This document shows, one piece after another, positions 54,643 to 59,905 of a stretch of DNA of 59,905 nucleotides. The notes beneath the pieces are model-generated. The model did not search any database. It saw nothing but the letters and a program-made list of their open reading frames with translations, and was not told the origin of the DNA. The stretch spans positions 1 through 59,905 of the forward strand of contig JACMLN010000037.1 in NCBI GenBank assembly GCA_014379585.1, written 5' to 3'. This stretch comes from Gloeobacterales cyanobacterium ES-bin-313 (lineage in GTDB: Bacteria; Cyanobacteriota; Cyanobacteriia; Gloeobacterales; Gloeobacteraceae). Numbering within the stretch: the first letter of the stretch is position 1; each line of letters begins with the position of its first letter. A program made the translations under genes and the position numbers.

Positions 54643-55563
54643 GTGCATCCGCCGGGGCATACTAACCCAGAAGAACTCACTCAAGAGTTCCATGGGAGCT
54701 ACGACGTGCTCAAAAAACCCGCATTAAACCCTAGCGCGCAATCTGAAGGAATGGCCTCCAGAACTGGTGATACATTTACTTTTCAGCTGATCGGTCAACG
54801 CGGCGTCGGTAAGACTGTTTTTTTGGCGACGATGAGTTCCCAGTACGACGACCTTACAGAGTATGGCCTCTGTAGTGCGGATGTACAGACGGAGAATCAA
54901 GTCCAGCAAATCCTGACTTTCATGCGCAACAAGGGCAGCTACCCACCTGCCACAAACCGCAGTATTCCTTTTACATTCGACCTTTATCCAAAAGGCTCAT
55001 CATCGAGCCGCAAACCTCTGTGTACTTTTCGTTGGGAGGACATACCCGGTGAAATCTGCCAGCTATGGGATGAAGGCTTCAATCACAGCACAGCCAATTC
55101 CAGTGGTTGTTTAATCTTTGTCGATGCCAATGCCTTGATGACCAATCCCGGCTATATAGAGAATTTGGATCAACTCACGGATTTGGTTTTACCGCTTGTC
55201 AATATCGTTGCCCTCAATGGTATCACTTATCCTGTCGCTATCGTGCTCACGAAATGCGATATGCTCGGCACTTTGACCCCCCAATTATCGGGTATCCTTC
55301 AAGAGCGGCTGGAACCAATTATCCGTGGCTTAAAGCGTTTTAATATTGCCCACAAAGTTTTCCATTCTTCCCTAAGTTTGACCCGCCCAGGAAGCTCAGG
55401 CTCCTACACATTAACAGTTGGCAATACTGAATCTCCGCTGCTATGGCTGATTGAAGAGATTCAGCGAGTACGCAAAGTGCCCGTCTTGGTCAAAATTGCT
55501 AAATTGCTCGGATTGCGCCAAAAACGCAAAAACAAAGGCCCACGCATTTTCAACGCTTACTAA
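54643..55563 (+). CDS. P-loop GTPase of the double-GTPase/TRAFAC-like kind
   Basis: A 306-residue soluble protein. Walker A GQRGVGKT at 51-58 (FQLIGQRGVGKTVFL), a G3-like WEDIPGEICQLWDEGF and a G4-like VLTKCD (TKxD) are visible. The core lacks membrane spans, and a basic end (RQKRKNKGPRIF) closes it. Pattern and partner recall the DO-GTPase type of conflict-system GTPases; assignment is inference. GTG start with AGGGGAGAG upstream. It is followed after 14 bases by a small protein that fits a GTPase-associated partner. Confidence 0.72.
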   Translation: MHPPGHTNPEELTQEFHGSYDVLKKPALNPSAQSEGMASRTGDTFTFQLIGQRGVGKTVFLATMSSQYDDLTEYGLCSADVQTENQVQQILTFMRNKGSYPPATNRSIPFTFDLYPKGSSSSRKPLCTFRWEDIPGEICQLWDEGFNHSTANSSGCLIFVDANALMTNPGYIENLDQLTDLVLPLVNIVALNGITYPVAIVLTKCDMLGTLTPQLSGILQERLEPIIRGLKRFNIAHKVFHSSLSLTRPGSSGSYTLTVGNTESPLLWLIEEIQRVRKVPVLVKIAKLLGLRQKRKNKGPRIFNAY

Positions 55564-55577
55564 ATCAAGGAGAGATT

Positions 55578-56105
55578 ATGAAAGCCACTATTAATTCTCC
55601 TATTGCCGCTGAACTCTGCTTCGGCCAACTTCTCTACTCAAGTTTTTACAAGCAAGGTTTTAAACTGATCACCAGTCCGCTGCCCGCAATTCTGGGCAAA
55701 GTCTTTGTCGAACAAATTGTCAATCGGCACTGGAATCCTTACGATCCACCCAAACCAGAAGAACGTTTTGCCTATCTCTTGCAGCTCAACAAACACCACA
55801 CCCTTTTTGGCTGGTTGCTCAACGGTGGCGAAGATGAAATGAATAGGGGTCATGTTCCTTATTTCCTCAGTTATCACCTCCAAGGAAGCCTCAGCGTTGC
55901 CCGCTTAGATACCCTCTTCGCTTGCCTGCGCAAAGGCCCCATTGCCTTACCGGGACGGCGACTTCCGCAAACCTTACAAGCCCTCCCGATCAGCACATTT
56001 CGGGGCTACCGCCCTGCAGCGCCAGGGGTTGCTGTTTCCACACAGATGCAGTTACACGCCCAAGATCGTTTGCAGCGGGGGCGCGCTATCCACCTGTTTT
56101 ACTGA
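55578..56105 (+). CDS. GTPase-associated-like small protein (GAP1-N-like, tentative)
   Basis: A 175-residue soluble protein. The block FGQLLYSSFYKQGFKLITSP, LPAILGKVFVEQIVNRHWNP and PEERFAYLLQLNKHHTLFG resembles the N-terminal domain of GTPase-associated protein 1, which recurs beside GTPases in bacterial conflict systems. The rest of that large protein is missing here, so it is either a single-domain form or a truncation. Start follows AAGGAG. It is the last of the three-gene run and is convergent with the phoD-linked gene. Confidence 0.6.
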   Translation: MKATINSPIAAELCFGQLLYSSFYKQGFKLITSPLPAILGKVFVEQIVNRHWNPYDPPKPEERFAYLLQLNKHHTLFGWLLNGGEDEMNRGHVPYFLSYHLQGSLSVARLDTLFACLRKGPIALPGRRLPQTLQALPISTFRGYRPAAPGVAVSTQMQLHAQDRLQRGRAIHLFY

Positions 56106-56137
56106 GTCAGCTAACAAAATTGCCTGGTTCTTATATT

Positions 56138-56782
56138 TTATGTTGAAGGCGCTATTCGCATCAGCGTCTTGGAAAGTTCGACAATCCGAAAAGAGATCGT
56201 TTTTCCATCCGTTGTGATCCGAAGGAGGGTTTTATCCTTTCCATCAATTCTCCATTTTCCCGTTTTGAACTGATGGGCATCATCGGGAGATAGAGAATAC
56301 AATTCACAACTTCCGTTGCGAGCAAACTTGTAGGTCATTCTGAATCGGCTTGGGGGGAACGTCATTGATGCCGCTGGCCGGAAAATTTGCACTGTCCCCT
56401 CTGGTTTTTCCTCCTCTGTAGAGCGAACCCAATGCTGGAACAAGTGATTCATGTCGATCGCCAACGGTGTGTTACTTGCCTTACCGCCTGTTTCCTGTGC
56501 CAAGGCCGGAATGGCAGTCAGTTCTATGACCAGAACTGTACACACGCTGAGAATCATACATGAGCCACACAGAAAAGGCACTATCCTTGTCAAGGTTCCA
56601 CCGACGGCTACGACAGCATTGTAGCCAATTCGTTTGCCATAGATGGCTGCGTCAGGATGTTTTGCTTGCAGTCGCATAGCACCAGACAGGAGATCGTAGT
56701 CGCCTGTTTCAATATCGAAGGCGCTCTGTCTAGATGAATGGAGATAGTTGCAGAATGTAGAAAGTTTGTACTCAAGCGTCAT
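56138..56782 (-). CDS. Membrane/secreted protein with lipocalin-like C-terminal domain
   Basis: The 214-residue protein starts with ATG overlapping the phoD stop as ATGA. A ~65-residue cytoplasmic start is followed by a hydrophobic segment (about 70-92, CMILSVCTVLVIELTAIPAL, ending LAQ). The C-terminal domain HWVRSTEEEKPEGTVQIF, FPPSRFRMTYKFARNGSCEL and GKWRIDGKDKTLLRITTDG resembles small extracellular lipocalin-like domains. Translation coupling suggests a partner of PhoD, but the link is not established. An internal Met near residue 76 could give a normal signal peptide. Confidence 0.7.
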   Translation of the reverse strand: MTLEYKLSTFCNYLHSSRQSAFDIETGDYDLLSGAMRLQAKHPDAAIYGKRIGYNAVVAVGGTLTRIVPFLCGSCMILSVCTVLVIELTAIPALAQETGGKASNTPLAIDMNHLFQHWVRSTEEEKPEGTVQIFRPAASMTFPPSRFRMTYKFARNGSCELYSLSPDDAHQFKTGKWRIDGKDKTLLRITTDGKTISFRIVELSKTLMRIAPST

Positions 56783-58329
56783 GCCTGGATTGCCCCTGGT
56801 TTTCCCGCTTCGACGACGAAAGTAGCAAGGGTGCTCACGGTGCTGTTGGGAATCGTCGCGTCAGCCACAGCTCGATACTCACTTGTCCACTGCTTCGGTG
56901 TGATCGTACAGATGGTATAGCCCCGATGCTCTCCGTCAAAGAAACGGGTGTGTGGGTTCGTGGGCAGCGCCTGACGCAAAAGGCCAACGATGTTTTTCGA
57001 GAATTCTGAAGAGATCGAGGTGCCGACGAACTCGGTGCCGATGGTGGGTGAGTCTGGTTTCTCGAAGTCGCGTTTGAGGTCGAAAACCCAACTTGAATGC
57101 ACGTCGCCACTCAGGACGATTGGGTTGGCTGGTTTGCGCTCGGCAATTGCACCTAGCAGGCGGTTTCGGGCGGCCACATAGCCATCCCACTGATCCATGT
57201 TGAAGGCGGTGCTATTGGGTCTGGGATCGACATCGAAACGGGAGAACACGACTTGCTGGGCGAGAATATTCCAGCCAGCCGTCGAACGGGTAAGCCCTTC
57301 AAACAGCCATTGCTCCTGGGCTATGCCGGTCATTGTGGCTGTGGGCGAGAGCGTTTCAGGGCATAGCGGTTTGAGGTGGTCACCGCAGGGCTGATCGCTT
57401 CGGTACTGGCGCGTATCTAAGACGTGAAACTGAGCTAGTTGACCGAAACTTAGGCGACGATACAGTTGAAGGTTGGCTCCAACAGGCATCTGGCTGCGGC
57501 GCAGGGGCATGTTTTCGTAGTAAGCCTGGTAAGCGATGGCTCGCCGCTTTAAAAAATCAGCGGCATCAGTACTATTTTCTGGAATATCGCCTGCATAGTT
57601 GTTGCTGAATTCATGGTCATCCCAAGTAACGATCCAGGGGAAAGCCGCGTGGGCGGCTTGTAGATCGGGGTCGCTGCGGTAAAGGGCGTAGCGGTTGCGG
57701 TACTCGGTGAGTGTACGTATCTCTGAACCATCGTGGCGGCGGGGTTTGCCCACTGTCTGGCCGCTCTCGTAGATGTAGTCGCCGAGGTGAACAACGAAAT
57801 CGAGATCTTTTTGCGCCATGTCCCGATAGGCCGTGTAGTACCCAGCCTCGTAATGCTGACAGGAACAGAAGGCAAATTTTAACGCCTTGGGAAGCGCTCC
57901 AGGAGCAGGGGCGGTGCGGGTGCGTCCCACTGGACTGACTTCGCCGCCTGAGCGAAAGCAGTACCAGTAGATGCGCTCCGGCTCTAGACCACTTACTTCG
58001 ATGTGTACCGAATGTCCCCATTCTGGAAGTGCCATCGCCGTTCCGCGCTGTACCACTCGGCTCAACCCTTCGTCGGTTGCCACTTCCCAGGCTACTTCCA
58101 CAGGCTTGGGAGGCATCCCGCCTCCACCGAGGGGCAGCGGAGCCAGCCGTGTCCACAGCACAAATCCATCGCTCAACGGTTCGCCAGAGGCTACTCCAAG
58201 ACTGAAAAGACGACCATCAGCGGCAGTGGTGCGATCAATGGCCGCCCCTGCCAGCACCAACGCGCCACCAAGCAATAACTGCCGCCGGGTAACAGGGAGC
58301 CATAGATTTGTGTTTCGAGAAGGGAACAT
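56779..58329 (-). CDS. phoD: PhoD-type alkaline phosphatase (Tat-exported)
   Basis: A 516-residue PhoD phosphatase that frees phosphate from organic esters outside the membrane. The N-terminus has a twin-arginine signal with VTRRQLLLGGALVLAG. The metal centre is seen in FCSCQHYEAGYYTAYRDM, FVVHLGDYIYE (Asp, Tyr), IVTWDDHEFSNNYAG and LSGDVHSSWVFDL. These residues bind Ca2+/Fe3+ in the family. ATG 58329 is preferred over a GTG four codons upstream. No clear Pho box is recognised in the 58330-58430 upstream DNA. Confidence 0.92.
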   Translation of the reverse strand: MFPSRNTNLWLPVTRRQLLLGGALVLAGAAIDRTTAADGRLFSLGVASGEPLSDGFVLWTRLAPLPLGGGGMPPKPVEVAWEVATDEGLSRVVQRGTAMALPEWGHSVHIEVSGLEPERIYWYCFRSGGEVSPVGRTRTAPAPGALPKALKFAFCSCQHYEAGYYTAYRDMAQKDLDFVVHLGDYIYESGQTVGKPRRHDGSEIRTLTEYRNRYALYRSDPDLQAAHAAFPWIVTWDDHEFSNNYAGDIPENSTDAADFLKRRAIAYQAYYENMPLRRSQMPVGANLQLYRRLSFGQLAQFHVLDTRQYRSDQPCGDHLKPLCPETLSPTATMTGIAQEQWLFEGLTRSTAGWNILAQQVVFSRFDVDPRPNSTAFNMDQWDGYVAARNRLLGAIAERKPANPIVLSGDVHSSWVFDLKRDFEKPDSPTIGTEFVGTSISSEFSKNIVGLLRQALPTNPHTRFFDGEHRGYTICTITPKQWTSEYRAVADATIPNSTVSTLATFVVEAGKPGAIQA

Positions 58330-58625
58330 TTTGGTACCCACATCGCCAAAAACTATATATAAGTGTAAAGTTTCCGGGTCAGATAGAGCTGTCGTCCTCG
58401 CTACGTTGCCTCTTGCTCAATACAGAAAACGACTTTCGAGGAGTACCGAATAGCTTACCCATCTCAGTCATCGGAAGAGACATCTTGAGAGCTTGCTTGC
58501 CTGAACAGTATTTCAGCCAACTTTGCTTTGATGGCCCTCTATATCGAAAGAAAGAAACTGGCCTTGGCTCTAAGTAGGCATAGACCGCAGGTTGAGGGCA
58601 GAGGCAGCGACACAAGAATTATTAG

Positions 58626-59905
<1,280 letters not shown>

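Overview
The window comes from a cyanobacterium. It carries psbX (photosystem II), a Ycf49/DUF2499 gene, several cyanobacteria/plastid-type families (DUF3531, DUF2839, HpsJ-like), a cyanoexosortase A cassette and an LL-diaminopimelate aminotransferase. I noticed only three copies of GCGATCGC (3125, 25088, 29430), so this is not a HIP1-rich lineage. Together with the hopanoid genes, the unusually short psbX and a moderate G+C content judged by eye, this would fit an early-branching, Gloeobacter-like cyanobacterium. That placement is inference only. The sequence is mostly chromosomal housekeeping, with accessory modules inserted between.

Layout. 1-2.3 kb: a truncated TnpB, a DUF3531 protein, intergenic repeats, psbX and gpmA. 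2.3-6.6 kb: one co-directional run (DUF58, Ycf49-like, membrane protein, cyanoexosortase A, its associated protein and an HpsJ-like protein), probably for surface export and sorting. 6.6-12.1 kb: two GNAT acetyltransferases, a chitosanase/lysozyme-like protein, DUF2839, rlmD and dapL. 12.4-18.7 kb, minus strand: part of a contractile injection system (cap, sheath, three tube-like proteins, two gp41-like assembly proteins, a DUF6760-like small protein) ending in a 4-Cys Ser/Thr kinase. A two-component pair is divergent from it. Spike, LysM, baseplate and ATPase genes are not in the window.

20.7-31.7 kb: HtrA protease, HyuA, an ABC ATPase, accD, a LOG-family protein, an MnmD-like methyltransferase, a SPOR-like membrane protein and ligA, all on minus. 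31.9-37.9 kb, plus strand: an unusual run of an RHH-PAS hybrid histidine kinase, a MoxR ATPase and a HExxH/VWA protein joined by 4-nt overlaps, then a methyltransferase. 38-40 kb: hopanoid genes hpnH and hpnA. 40-41.9 kb: repeat-rich DNA, a nuclease/DUF4351 remnant and a nucleotidyltransferase pair that resembles a toxin-antitoxin unit.

41.9-54.1 kb: housekeeping genes (ppsA, argC, mltA, a DprA-like protein, mfd, aroQ, cinA). aroQ appears to start at CTG. 54.2-56.1 kb: a three-gene plus-strand unit of a secreted protein, a P-loop GTPase and a small GTPase-associated-like protein. 56.1-58.3 kb: a PhoD phosphatase with a coupled membrane/secreted protein. 58.7 kb to the end: a TPP riboswitch and thiC, cut by the window edge.

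Gene-poor stretches. 40015-40450 holds two G+C hairpins and repeat copy C. 58330-58666 holds only a doubtful DNA-binding-protein remnant before the riboswitch. 12088-12373 holds twin hairpin repeats. 23874-24165 holds repeat copy B. 44392-44681 shows only a small hairpin and a TACAAT-like box. No rRNA, tRNA or CRISPR array was recognised.
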